Source of the DNA: Chloroflexota bacterium
Lineage (GTDB): Bacteria > Chloroflexota > Anaerolineae > J102
Assembly: GCA_003353825.1 (NCBI GenBank)
Contig: PIVW01000005.1
Coordinates: 1 to 35,569, forward strand
DNA length: 35,569 nt
Direction: 5' to 3'
Part shown: positions 12,501 through 17,753 of the stretch, one piece after another
Layout: the number at the start of each line of letters is the position of its first letter
Numbering within the stretch: position 1 is the stretch's first letter
The notes under the pieces: model-generated
Database searches by the model: none
Seen by the model: only the letters and a program-made list of their open reading frames with translations
What the model was told of the DNA's origin: nothing
Position numbers and translations under genes: made by a program

Positions 12501-14262
12501 CGAAGGCCGTTTAGATGACAACAATTTCAGCTTCACGCCTGGAACCGAGATGAGCCTTTCAGATATCTTGCTTCCCTTCAGTCTCATGAACATCGCTGAT
12601 CCGGGATCGGCGGCCCTGGGCCTTCTAGCCGTAGCTACTGAAGAAGAATCCCTCCAGTTGTGGGCGACCATGCCGGTGCGTAATCCTATGAATAGTGAAC
12701 GGGTGGTCAATCCCATTGCCGCTCAGACCAACGAGCATAACTTCCCCCTTGTGCGCTCTTATTTCTGGGATGCTCTCGGCAAGGGTATATGTCCCAATGG
12801 CCGCCTGAACGAGGATCTCAGCGGTCCTACCGGCGGTTCCTTTGCCGACAGTGACTTGCAGTTCACACTTTCCGCCGATCCGGTAGGCACGTCCTACAGC
12901 TTTATGAACGACGAAATGGCCTGGTTATGGACAATGCTCTTTGGCTTCGAGAAGGTACCGATCGTGCCCAGCCTGGTGTTTGATCACCTCGACACCAATC
13001 ACCCGCCCCTAGGTCCCGGGCAAACGATCACCTTTACCATCGACTATGTCAACCAGGGCACTGAGGCAGCCACCGGCGTACAGATCGAATTAGGCTCATG
13101 GTTCAGCCTGGCATTGCCTGACCAAATCATAGAATTGGGTGACATTCCCGCCGGCGCATCCGGGAAGACCACGATTACAGCCCAGATTGATGTGAGCGGT
13201 GTCGCCCCCGCCTTGCAAGAATGGGCGGCGCTCGATGCCTTCGTCTACGATGACCAGAGCCCGCGCAATGCAACCGGCGGTCCCTGGTCGTCGGCCCCAC
13301 TGGAGTGGATGTGGAGCGATCATGCAGTGGACATCACAGCACCTTCAGAGGTCGCCATCAAATCACCCTTTGCTGTGATTGGTGCAGAGGAGTTAGTGAT
13401 CCGAGGTCATGCTTTCGACGAATCGGCCATCCCACTCATTAACCTGGAGGTGCGCAAAAGCGATAATACCTCCCAGGTGTTCCAATGCCCTGATGCCACC
13501 CCTCACAATGCAAGCTGGCAATGCACGTGGAATCCAGGTTCTGTCACGGACGGCGACACCTTCGCTCTACGGGCACAGGCTGTCGATAGGTTCGGGCAGG
13601 CCAGCGGCTGGACGGAATGGGTGACCTTGGTCGCGGATGTTACGCCTCCAAATGTCACTGTGAACCCTGGTGTAGCCGGTCAGATCATCGGTCCGGGCGT
13701 GCACACCCTGAGCGGATCGATATCAGACAATATCGGTATTGCTGCCGTTCGCATATGCCGGTCAGACGACGATTGTGCCACCGCCCCGGTGAAACCATCA
13801 TCAATAGCAAGGCAATTGTACACAGAAGGGACATGGACATACAATCTACCTTCGCCGGGTACATCTGATGTCGATGATCTGGAGCAGACATTGGCCGTCC
13901 ATGGTGTGGACGCAGTTGGAAACATCTCTCCCGACCCGGTCATTGTTTCCTACCGACTGGACTTCACTCCACCAAAACTGAATGTCACCAACGCCGTTGA
14001 GCAGATCAGCGGCCTATCGTCAGACCCTGTCTTGCAGGGTACAGCTTCAGACGGCAGTGCTTTTAACGTCTATGCTCGCGTGAGCCCACCAACTGGCGCG
14101 GATTACCAGGCCAAGACAAGCGTAGCCGGCGGTACATGGTCTTATACACCCTATTGGTCGGAGATCGGTGACTACATAGTGTGGATACGGGCCATTGACA
14201 GTGTTGGGAACACAACGAAAATCGGCCCTTATAACATTTCTGTCTCGACTACTGCCGATTAA
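538..14262 (+). CDS. Giant multidomain secreted/membrane adhesin-like protein (TSP3, LamG, Ig-like, beta-gamma crystallin)
   Basis: About 4,574 residues. ATG 538 is preferred over ATG 508 because AAAGAGAGA lies 7 bases upstream and the protein then begins MSKR followed by a signal-peptide core. Domains, numbered from 538: an N-terminal beta-rich domain (about 30-285, loosely LolA/LppX-like); two hydrophobic segments (about 289-336); thrombospondin type 3/EF-like Asp repeats (about 418-527) with DDDGDG and DNDGDG; a cluster of four or five membrane segments (about 1057-1228); a second TSP3 block (about 1438-1560); a beta-propeller-like repeat region (about 1700-2050); LamG 1 (about 2058-2278); LamG 2 (about 2280-2765), split by an insertion containing a beta-gamma-crystallin-like domain (about 2462-2556); Ig-like domains; LamG 3 (about 3085-3292); more Ig-like domains; a DOMON/CBM9-like domain (about 3835-4072); a CARDB/DUF11-like domain (about 4155-4228); and three terminal Ig-like domains. 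No LPXTG or C-terminal membrane anchor is seen. A role in calcium-dependent adhesion or glycan binding is inferred. Confidence 0.9.
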   Translation: MSKRTPLRWIIIPFGILLLLALAPQWLHATGPEQDELQTIWQRVRRAGAYEFSADLTQTFMPLPTVKNAGRESKEHRVYLEGETDPAAESLLLTMWSGGGSVLLPETGLQVKVQEGTAHARQGAQPWAPIDDFSGMFAPGGDFMAYLAAADNVVRGDPERRSTALGEISFVRYSFDVNGRRFAEYMREQMTQQLTATGELPPVVQVGVSKVYAGMSGRGELWVGENGMPIHQAFDLQFPDRADDHAVTAHVEVDFSNFQSVPDVATAANPDLALRAFAGFASTAKGTAQGGVAWLLAGLGLASVALIIIRRRSPHVYAGVSLAVIFSMVITPLVTGHQVSAFSSRQLEQQLEAEARQTQQANQDKMRADLLSTDFSPNADPLVKVRAEQALLVASATSTTTTTSGEYGLSACTSTPNADDDGDGLSNLEECLLGTSPSLADTDQDLLDDHTEVNGVSLVDNDNNTRVWYTDPNSADSNLDGISDGKEWLLDVNGDNLPDDTDDDGTPDIWDRDNDGDGVPDNLDLSPHYSTMGEKTFSGDDPFQLIVDDLGKGELTRVEFQLSPTNVDHLWYTLNVLNWPDDDRQGQIQDADGKTFFDVDNSLSISPNDNGDVRMIPMLEIEITGTPDNLPADDVLNQFGISVQQTSSNVQTAYIPLQLVTDTTGDKNVAFHGRMIYNPDSSWGNAQQVRLVWMVQALVDSCSEYKNNICSEYSEYNKTQIIQVYDDEWFLTGLHVKEEHDTDVAIIYEDPSVASGDEPFYMSALYGLLYGLERSFLAGRTSDGGRDMTVSEIATRFDHATNSAISDEERWQLPNVLSVKTASYETEELAMQSTTVTETVSVLDDVFTPAWSASSAITPTIMYAWEQSYRSLNLDESISDTVNLSWSGNSLTVDLPTGGADAVQTETSVAVKWTPYSYDSASGWSDYGIESFWDEMTDLLSNDFSGISDENEADTYQGLAQLLYLTVYSGLNSVVQQGDYTLTADYETSDKPIGAKIATDLASLLKKVMRSTITYGSEFEVVRELLETEQGEVSSFDVASTWAGLKLQEWFGDTFGSVKAVAGIVLLVAAAGLLAWRQIAGNNSASSGVSIATAAVVGAIMSYFSIIRPIMKVWKLTQALMEIDEDIGPAEALFSSLTSSLELVNQSKAIGVFGLIISIVLSVAIFIYVVASGQVSAGSIAFNELLAETIGAIIMAVVLFVISLSVIGSILVGIVAVVDIILTILGLGSDTVTAKVTEAIASILYQFDLTTTQDIENGTIGLQLTDQSQGLIAGNHIIYSLPLTTTLQQTVPLSKSALRDNSFEFELNEFDAAVTDFTTATGDRSADWTVTQFDTYTEEDPESGISTSSPLYQAVVSDDPSAKIVLSAGVNADTTIYLNTAYALDGESCWVGFCSSKSVSGNNSTEIGSSVKLDVLPATLDEFVNVSSWSNGELSIADADGDGLLPIALGGLDHDDSTWDTDGDNLSDAYEQTMRARSQAEGGKDLDPLIADTDSDSIQDDKELRLTTNPGNADSDGDGLNDVEEIPPFGGWLISYGITATTRIWSNPLNKDSDSDGMTDLFERTQDTCPDCDPWADPDNPNVYNPNVWNENAVALYVSDDTSGGFVLPTSAFAYTTTTVNNLSDDMTLAGNLTLELPDGLSGSPLSTSVNVSSGFTETLVSTLTPDTSASKSIVLTSTLKVTEYDASSWGWDSQVAETITGSVGNASAVASASAHGWDEGYVVATTLETASDGTESIVAYLLNPDGSVNGNQTLTSSNDTISLTVPNIACNDDGVCLVTWGSYDSSDKTAQVMAARLHKSLSNPSAVTVATQDGGNKISPVAVASDGTDFMAAWGKPAAGNAEELWVRPVTSAGQVTEPVQQIPDAISGQGNIPPYVSLVWGGDPFSGYVAAWADLGYSWYATVNTTGAAGQRSKISGGNGIVSLGNWTAPKLAADPISQQVLVVYTTGSLLSGVKLLARRLFATGVSEEIVLDTSDTVQVNSLAVTAVTDAKNGGWIVSWANPWDSILSTDSVQLASTHYQAISPAGTLRQSEQLFTTSIQGTPAPGVAMACTQSIPKLALNFEESAGATTFADDSDQGNDASCASNSTCPLSGESGRYGNGVFFDGVDAYLDTDASVVELGQGDFTIGVWVKTDVDSATQDIAIMTKNDGDTSWEKGEKSFYLDGSGQPSFVGWGNNYIHSTVAVNDGFWHHVVAVWDFNGSGTEGVARMYVDGINATANSTNYVANNNDNVGDTLKIARPNYGEAPNYFSGNMDSIVVYDRALSAAEIRDAFDAAIAIFDLDEVDGSATFIDSSNSSFDATCSDGHCPTMGVDGVAYTAAQFNGTGDVLEIQTSKRTVEIFSYDFESETGSGWDKTDTHSATTAAGSTTFLGTFGNETVKLDLSNLPTHDTIEVSFDLFLPGTWDGDRTDLGPDNWEWGADSSRIFKSNFSNQSDSAGNYQYAPANWYSGSDNGWWTNEIYGLTVYRDSGCTGISQTFTADAPDLSNEPIGNDTISCYGYSKNYDVTVATLYKDTNYEGTAWVSDIKRGVLPSYESDAISSIRVWPAAHAPKHGAKDDSLSISGSSKGTIYSFSNTISNHTSDTLSLYFKGDTSSSNSEQWGLDNVVVTVKSDHGSVPLTNSSFTLSAWAKRNTTDADWILGQGSSGDNTALHFGFRDSSGFYCGFSSDFSNSLNASLGYHTDWRHYACTYDAATNTRTLYENGVKVAGDTASDDYSGVGSTLIGTLPFDTSSYFSGDIDEVAMWTEALSADDILELYEKVKVEDESMLRCLLARTADADTFSVHELALRETTTALGVDTQSITHTIGIDADSPTTTILAPSAGYVGGDSGLSVSGTAVDPTSYVEKVEVQLNDGAWQTADGTETWSTVWNATDLEEGSLTVRARATDLLGHLGGTASLPYILDLTPPSVSLVTPGDQVRPTRDSRGRWLVPMSGNISDPGAGNQMGSGVASAEILLQGSQALAGNGWQKASIHTDGSSWSLDYRLPAHLGAGQGIAVPSGVYTATLRATDTVNNTTAEADYVTAITTVDATAPVLSQASPDNTTSLITTTLILSGLVTDTNQISAVEINFTPAEQIAALNGAVLHLPFDETQNTEYWADQSGTNHPAACSPSLNCPEVNNTTGQRDRAVFYTGTSELSVSGIDLANNSFTLAAWARRWLTGEWRILMSQGTATTDQGLHFGYGPSDVFTCAFWGDDLSTADSYTDNDWHHWACTYDAGTNTRTIYLDGVQVAQDTATEDFQGSGVFHVGKHIDGSTYAGALDEVTVHKRALADYEVADLYAYGFGAWKTASLSDDTNPTWTYTIPDGADGLEGIYQINVRGTDALGNATTLQGQRTWRGEIDTRPPDVTFTAKQETIGLGVPSGTKYTCTASDFSLDEDATCKPVGSSIYPDFKITDFAETTYASTNEWYAKTISDTTRLYEIKANRTDAPFLPTSLSVKTCDVYDHCTTTSSNAVSTGGKQTLAATETATPVADTLIAGIITPSAGTVLSSTTPIRVSGFAYALDALHTLTVTVNSEPAHTQNWVTNTITNTLWDFQWTPPGQGKYLLQPIVGDWHGPIPPDLTPQAYLPLVSAHTTLDDVHRISPTSEPEHHSTSPATVPAGIINLTGIYTGAVSTTYIDVEPPTIDIEPDILTMEDQLGANTVRLSGTVSDSLALHRVEVSVDGGSWQRASFGDDGRWQIPLKLPGVLDGKTFGIRAKATDKAGWETTTAETITVDIVPPDPAPITLAYVNAQGVTLPTAAQSTLSDAISLDMTWTASSDGSGIADYLVGWSQMPTINPDELTPYTGPGTHSQTVGEAQSWYGHVQMIDGVGNIRSQTVDPLYVDGPYTPDLVDDLRYQGWANEVCAIEGVDRRLAQTHPDAAGNALQRFYVSWDTDALRVSWHGANWNHDGDLFLYLDTRPGGTDRLFNPYPENQATIVYLPGNTSDPQATVSDRGVMAQTSLGISSTQSAAMGADLMVWVEDGGLATLYRWIDAAWQSEGRLDDNNFSFTPGTEMSLSDILLPFSLMNIADPGSAALGLLAVATEEESLQLWATMPVRNPMNSERVVNPIAAQTNEHNFPLVRSYFWDALGKGICPNGRLNEDLSGPTGGSFADSDLQFTLSADPVGTSYSFMNDEMAWLWTMLFGFEKVPIVPSLVFDHLDTNHPPLGPGQTITFTIDYVNQGTEAATGVQIELGSWFSLALPDQIIELGDIPAGASGKTTITAQIDVSGVAPALQEWAALDAFVYDDQSPRNATGGPWSSAPLEWMWSDHAVDITAPSEVAIKSPFAVIGAEELVIRGHAFDESAIPLINLEVRKSDNTSQVFQCPDATPHNASWQCTWNPGSVTDGDTFALRAQAVDRFGQASGWTEWVTLVADVTPPNVTVNPGVAGQIIGPGVHTLSGSISDNIGIAAVRICRSDDDCATAPVKPSSIARQLYTEGTWTYNLPSPGTSDVDDLEQTLAVHGVDAVGNISPDPVIVSYRLDFTPPKLNVTNAVEQISGLSSDPVLQGTASDGSAFNVYARVSPPTGADYQAKTSVAGGTWSYTPYWSEIGDYIVWIRAIDSVGNTTKIGPYNISVSTTAD

Positions 14263-15012
14263 CAGGCGTCAACAACCCACCCCCATTTCCAGAACCACAC
14301 CAAAGAGGGTGCCCGCAATGGCCTCCATTACGCCTGCGAATGTAATAGTCACAATCGACTTTTCCCATCTATTTACACTTGGTACCAACACGAGATGCCT
14401 CCTAGCCTTGCCACATAGCTACCTCGCCAATCAACCAGCCAACAGCTTACCCCCTTTAGTTCGCTTTACTCACCCCCGCCATATCGCTGACCAAACGGGC
14501 AGACCACTGCCTTAGATTTTATGCGACGCAATAAGTCTGATCAGTTGCCTGGTAAGCAGCTAACACGATCTCCGCATGCATATCTTACAATACTGCTTTA
14601 CACGACAGCTCATTAAAGCCGCGTTAGTGCCGGGGGCGTTTCTTGTAGGTCGTAATGACCCACCGAGCACTCGAAATTCTATGCTGACACATTCCTCATC
14701 GTTCAACCATTCCCCCGCCCGCTCATATCGCCTCATTCAGCCCACTTCGTGGTCTTGACTATGGGGCCCACTTTAGTGTGAGGTATTGTCCTAGCATTCC
14801 TCTTATCTTAAGATCCAGTTTTCGGAAGAGTTCCAGCCGGTAGGATTCTGTTTGCTCAGTAGGAAGCAGTCTACTTTGACCGTCTGTGCTTAAACTTAGC
14901 GCTTTCATCTCGTTCAAATGATAACTTATATTATCTAGGTCGCAGCACTTTGAGGCTACGTTCTATATTAGATCATCACTGCCTGGGCACACTACCCCGA
15001 ATTACGTCAAAG
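14263..15012. other. Gene-poor intergenic region (about 750 bp)
   Basis: I see no supported gene, RNA or strong terminator between the end of the giant gene and the tRNA. Short frames here, such as the one overlapping the end of the giant gene to 14515, show no domain and no ribosome binding site. The composition is more AT-rich than the flanking coding sequence. Confidence 0.5.
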
Positions 15013-15086
15013 TACCCCCGGAAGGATTCGAACCTTCAACCCAGCGATTAAGAGTCGCTTGCTCTGCCAGATTGAGCTACGGAGGC
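15013..15086 (-). tRNA. tRNA-Lys(CTT)
   Basis: Reading the minus strand, a 74-base cloverleaf folds fully. The acceptor GCCTCCG pairs with CGGGGGT (two G-T wobbles). The D arm is GCTC/GAGC and the anticodon stem AGCGA/TCGCT has loop CTCTTAA, giving anticodon CTT. The T stem GAAGG/CCTTC has loop TTCGAAT, and the discriminator is A. CCA is not encoded. It decodes AAG lysine codons. No close tRNA neighbour is present. Confidence 0.95.
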
Positions 15087-15354
15087 ATTTTGTATGTCTG
15101 CACAGCGCTTGAGCCAGCAAGCTGTTTGTGCACAAGGATTATAGTCAGGGCCCCGATCTCTGTCAAAACAGGGTGCTTAGGTGAATCGGCGCCAAAGCCT
15201 CGTCGGGTAACTGCCGTCAAGCATTTTCAAGTGAATAAAGGGCCTGCCGTGAGGCCATTCCGTTTGGCGTCATTCGCACAGGCATAGGATAATGCGGCAG
15301 TCACCACTGCACGACACTTCAGCCACACACCTCTGTTGCAAGAGTTAACATACC

Positions 15355-15801
15355 ATGCCACGCCCAAAACCAAAAGGACGCGTCAGCGAAATCAGTTTTC
15401 GTGTTCGCTATGCCGAAACAGATGCCATGGGCATCGTACACCACAGCCATTATGTGCCCTGGTTCGAGGTGGGCCGCATTCATTTCCTCGATGACGCCGG
15501 TCTGCCCTATCGTAAAATTGAGGAAATGGGATACCTGTTTTTGATCACCGATCTGGGTGTTCGCTACCTGCGGCCGGCTCGGTTCCACGACCTGGTAACC
15601 GTGCGCACTTGGGTCGACAAGGTGGGAAGCAGAGGCATGCGCCTGGAATATGAAGTCGTGGACGAGGCGCAGCGCACACTGGTCACTGGTCACACCAGCT
15701 TTATCTGCGCCGATAAACAAGGTTGCCCTAAACGTTTCCCCGCTGAAGTTTTCGCTGCGCTCGATGCTTTCGGTCAAAGGGATGACAGTGCAGATAAGTA
15801 G
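15355..15801 (+). CDS. Acyl-CoA thioesterase, 4HBT/YbgC hotdog family
   Basis: This is a 148-residue single-domain hotdog protein, the usual length for YbgC/4-hydroxybenzoyl-CoA thioesterase relatives, which hydrolyse acyl-CoA thioesters in the cytoplasm. The signature runs RYAETDAMGIVHH near residues 18-30. Asp23 matches the family catalytic Asp before the long hotdog helix (HYVPWFEVGR). The central part VRYLRPARFHD and TGHTSFICAD match the later beta strands. The start ATG has only a weak upstream AAGAG. It stands alone on the plus strand and converges with scpB across a 184-base repeat-rich gap. The substrate cannot be told from sequence; the family assignment is secure. Confidence 0.88.
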   Translation: MPRPKPKGRVSEISFRVRYAETDAMGIVHHSHYVPWFEVGRIHFLDDAGLPYRKIEEMGYLFLITDLGVRYLRPARFHDLVTVRTWVDKVGSRGMRLEYEVVDEAQRTLVTGHTSFICADKQGCPKRFPAEVFAALDAFGQRDDSADK

Positions 15802-15825
15802 AAGGGTGAATAAGTAGATAAGTAG
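15794..15825. repeat. Period-8 tandem array, unit ATAAGTAG
   Basis: Four consecutive 8-base slots: ATAAGTAG, AAGGGTGA, ATAAGTAG, ATAAGTAG, then ACAAGG. The array starts inside the last codons of the thioesterase gene and runs into the gap. It is one of several arrays in this window with 7- or 8-base periods. Confidence 0.7.
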
Positions 15826-15978
15826 ACAAGGCAGTCGATGCATCAAATGTTACTCCCCTTGTATCATCTCAATAAGTAGGGGCACGATTTTGCACCTGCC
15901 TGACGGGCGACCGCAAGGGTGCGCCCCTACTTATAGAGAAGACACCTCCCCTTGTCTACTTGTCCCTTGTCTACTTAT
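15818..15978. repeat. Nested long inverted repeat between convergent genes
   Basis: A perfect 14-base outer inverted repeat (15818-15831 with 15965-15978, ATAAGTAGACAAGG and its complement) encloses an inner palindromic element (15865-15938). The right flank also carries a 15-base direct repeat in tandem (15949-15963 and 15964-15978, CCCTTGTCTACTT followed by GT or AT). The whole structure fills the gap between the convergent thioesterase and scpB stop codons, so it could act as a bidirectional transcription stop. No long T-run supports a classical intrinsic terminator. Confidence 0.7.
15865..15938 (-). repeat. Dispersed palindromic repeat, copy 1
   Basis: The core is a perfect 12-base inverted repeat, ATAAGTAGGGGC at 15872-15883 and its complement at 15923-15934. 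Read on the minus strand, it aligns with the element at 26358-26453 on the plus strand. The shared parts are AGTAGGGGCGCACCC, TTGCGGTCGCCC, a GGCAGG(T/C)GCAA segment, CGTGCCC and an ATTGAGATGA end. Copy 1 lacks about 16 bases present in copy 2. No ORF lies inside, so this is a REP- or MITE-like non-autonomous element. Confidence 0.75.
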
Positions 15979-15985
15979 TTACTTT

Positions 15986-16711
15986 CTACCCCTCAGCTTC
16001 CTCTTGGGACCGATCTATTTCGATAGCCTCTGCTTGCGCGTGCTCGATGGCTTCTTCACCGTAGATCTCTGCCCGGGCTGCTAACTCCTCTACAGCGTCA
16101 TCATCCAGGGGCGGCAAACCTGTGACGTTTTCAATGCCGAAGTACTGCAAGAACTCAAAAGTCGTGCCAAACAGAACGGGTCTCCCGGCCTGTTCCAGGC
16201 GCCCCACTTCCTCGATCAAGCCTCGGCGCAGGAGCGTGCGCATAACGCCATCGCTGCTGACGCCACGAATCGATTCTATCTGCGGGCGGGTGGCAGGCTG
16301 GCGGTAGGCGATGATGGCCAACACCTCCAAAGCCGCACGCGAGAGTTTGGTTGATAGATCCAGCCCCAGAAAGGCCTCGATAGCGTCTGCCGCCTCTGGC
16401 GCTGAAACCACTTGCACCGCCTCGTTGTGGCGCTGGACGCGTATTCCTCGATCTATCAGCTGCATCTGCAACACATCCAGGCACACATCCACACGCTCGG
16501 GCAGCACGTCGAGGGCAGTCGCCAGCCGCTCGATAGTGGTGGGCTCACTGGCGACAAATAGCAAGCTCTCCAGCAACATGACCAGTTCATCATCTCCCAT
16601 CTGCTCCATGGGCTCTGCAATTGTCTCGTCAGCTATCTCTTCGCTGACCGATTCTACAGCCTCTTCAGCTATGGGTGGAGCGAGGGCCGGTTCGGGGGAT
16701 TCGAACGTCAC
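15986..16711 (-). CDS. scpB: Segregation and condensation protein ScpB
   Basis: ScpB is the winged-helix kleisin-associated subunit of the SMC-ScpA-ScpB condensin that compacts and segregates the chromosome. Recognisable family stretches are LESLLFVASEPTTIERLA, the central SRAALEVLAIIAYRQPATRPQIE with IRGVSSDGVMRTLL, and GRPVLFGTTFEFLQYFGI. The product is 241 residues with an acidic N-terminal extension and an acidic C-terminal tail. I chose GTG 16711 because AGAGGT lies 9 bases upstream. A TTG at 16747 is an alternative 12 codons further upstream, but it runs into a heptamer repeat. It lies downstream of amaP on the same strand with a gap of about 150 bases. No scpA or smc is in the window. 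Confidence 0.92.
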   Translation of the reverse strand: MTFESPEPALAPPIAEEAVESVSEEIADETIAEPMEQMGDDELVMLLESLLFVASEPTTIERLATALDVLPERVDVCLDVLQMQLIDRGIRVQRHNEAVQVVSAPEAADAIEAFLGLDLSTKLSRAALEVLAIIAYRQPATRPQIESIRGVSSDGVMRTLLRRGLIEEVGRLEQAGRPVLFGTTFEFLQYFGIENVTGLPPLDDDAVEELAARAEIYGEEAIEHAQAEAIEIDRSQEEAEG

Positions 16712-16737
16712 GGATAAACTACCTCTGTTATGAAAAT

Positions 16738-16772
16738 CAAAAGGCAAAAGGTAAAGGGCAAAAGGTAAAAGT
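16738..16772. repeat. Period-7 tandem array, unit YAAARGG
   Basis: Five consecutive heptamers: CAAAAGG, CAAAAGG, TAAAGGG, CAAAAGG, TAAAAGT. The array lies immediately upstream of the scpB start region. Confidence 0.75.
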
Positions 16773-16863
16773 GTCCATCACTTTGATGATCGCAAACATG
16801 GATGCGATCGGTTGCGACAAGCTGCGCAGATTCGATGATGCTTGTTCCAGGTCCCGTACGACT

Positions 16864-17418
16864 TCAGATCATCTCAGGGTAGGCGCTATGGCGGAGGCGG
16901 ACGTCGATCTTACCCACCTTGAGCCCCATACGATCCTCGACCACCTCGCGAGTTACGAGCATGATCTCCTCGGTCTTCATGGGTATATCGATCTCGGGTG
17001 ATGTCTCGATATCCAGGATGATGTCCACACGGTCTCCCCGGGCTTGAACCTCGGGCGCCACGGTGATGACATCTGCCAACTGGTCGATATGCCAGGCTAA
17101 CCTACGAGCGATGCTGTCGGTGGTGACGCGAGCTTCGCCGTCGGCTGTGCGCACACGTGCTACTGATTCTGTTGGGCTTGAAAACTCAGCCATAATCAGT
17201 GGCAGTAAGACCAGTAAGGTCGCGACGACGACGGCCACGCGGGCGATGTTATAATTGGTGGTGTCTACCACCTGCTGGCGGGAGATCGTGGCACTAAGAT
17301 CGCTCAATTGCATCTGCATCCAACTGATCACATCGTTGGGCGCAAGGGCCAGGGCGACCAATATCAACAGCAATAGGACAAATACGACGATTGAGACAAT
17401 TCGATTGACAGTGTTCAT
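16864..17418 (-). CDS. amaP: AmaP-like Asp23/Gls24-family membrane anchor protein
   Basis: This 184-residue protein has two membrane helices near the N-terminus (about residues 6-27 and 58-78) separated by a short loop, then a soluble C-terminal domain. That domain holds the Asp23/DUF322-like region SIARRLAWHIDQLADV, VDIILDIETSP and EDRMGLKVGKIDVRL. This matches AmaP, the alkaline-shock membrane anchor known in Firmicutes; in other phyla the role is a generic cell-envelope one. ATG 17418 is chosen because GGAG lies 6 bases upstream; a TTG 8 codons earlier has no support. It is probably co-transcribed with scpB downstream. The symbol rests on domain arrangement only. Confidence 0.75.
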   Translation of the reverse strand: MNTVNRIVSIVVFVLLLLILVALALAPNDVISWMQMQLSDLSATISRQQVVDTTNYNIARVAVVVATLLVLLPLIMAEFSSPTESVARVRTADGEARVTTDSIARRLAWHIDQLADVITVAPEVQARGDRVDIILDIETSPEIDIPMKTEEIMLVTREVVEDRMGLKVGKIDVRLRHSAYPEMI

Positions 17419-17618
17419 ACATGGCTCCGCGCGTGGAAGCAATATGATCGGGAGTATTCAGCGTCGCCTCGTCTCAGACCATCCAGAATGGCACGCAGAT
17501 GGACAGGGTAAGACGTTGATCATGACTTCTCGTTGATTGTGGGTCGTTGTAATACACAAGAATCCTAGTGATTATACGAGGTCCTGGGTCGGATACCAAG
17601 TATGGCCGGTAGGCCGGG

Positions 17619-17641
17619 AGACCAGTAGACCAGTAGACCAG
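17619..17641. repeat. Period-8 tandem array, unit AGACCAGT
   Basis: Nearly three perfect copies of AGACCAGT (17619-17626, 17627-17634, and 17635-17641 lacking the last base). Confidence 0.7.
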
Positions 17642-17676
17642 GACGTGTCACCACAGACGCAATTGAGGCGTAATCT

Positions 17677-17716
17677 ACCGGAATACCGGTATTCCCGTTT
17701 TCCGGTTTTCTGGTTT
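17677..17716. repeat. Period-8 tandem array, degenerate YCCGGTTT-like unit
   Basis: Five octamers in register: ACCGGAAT, ACCGGTAT, TCCCGTTT, TCCGGTTT, TCTGGTTT. The first two units create a perfect 16-base palindrome at 17680-17695 (GGAATACC and its complement). Confidence 0.65.
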
Positions 17717-17753
17717 ACGTCCTCAGTAAATATCTGACAACCTGAGCGCGGTC

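Larger units (their letters stand above)
17419..17753. other. Intergenic gap with two octamer arrays
   Basis: This 335-base stretch separates the YfhO-type gene from amaP, both on the minus strand. It holds two short period-8 arrays (17619-17641 and 17677-17716) about 35 bases apart. I see no supported gene. It must hold the amaP promoter, but I cannot identify the boxes confidently. Confidence 0.5.
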
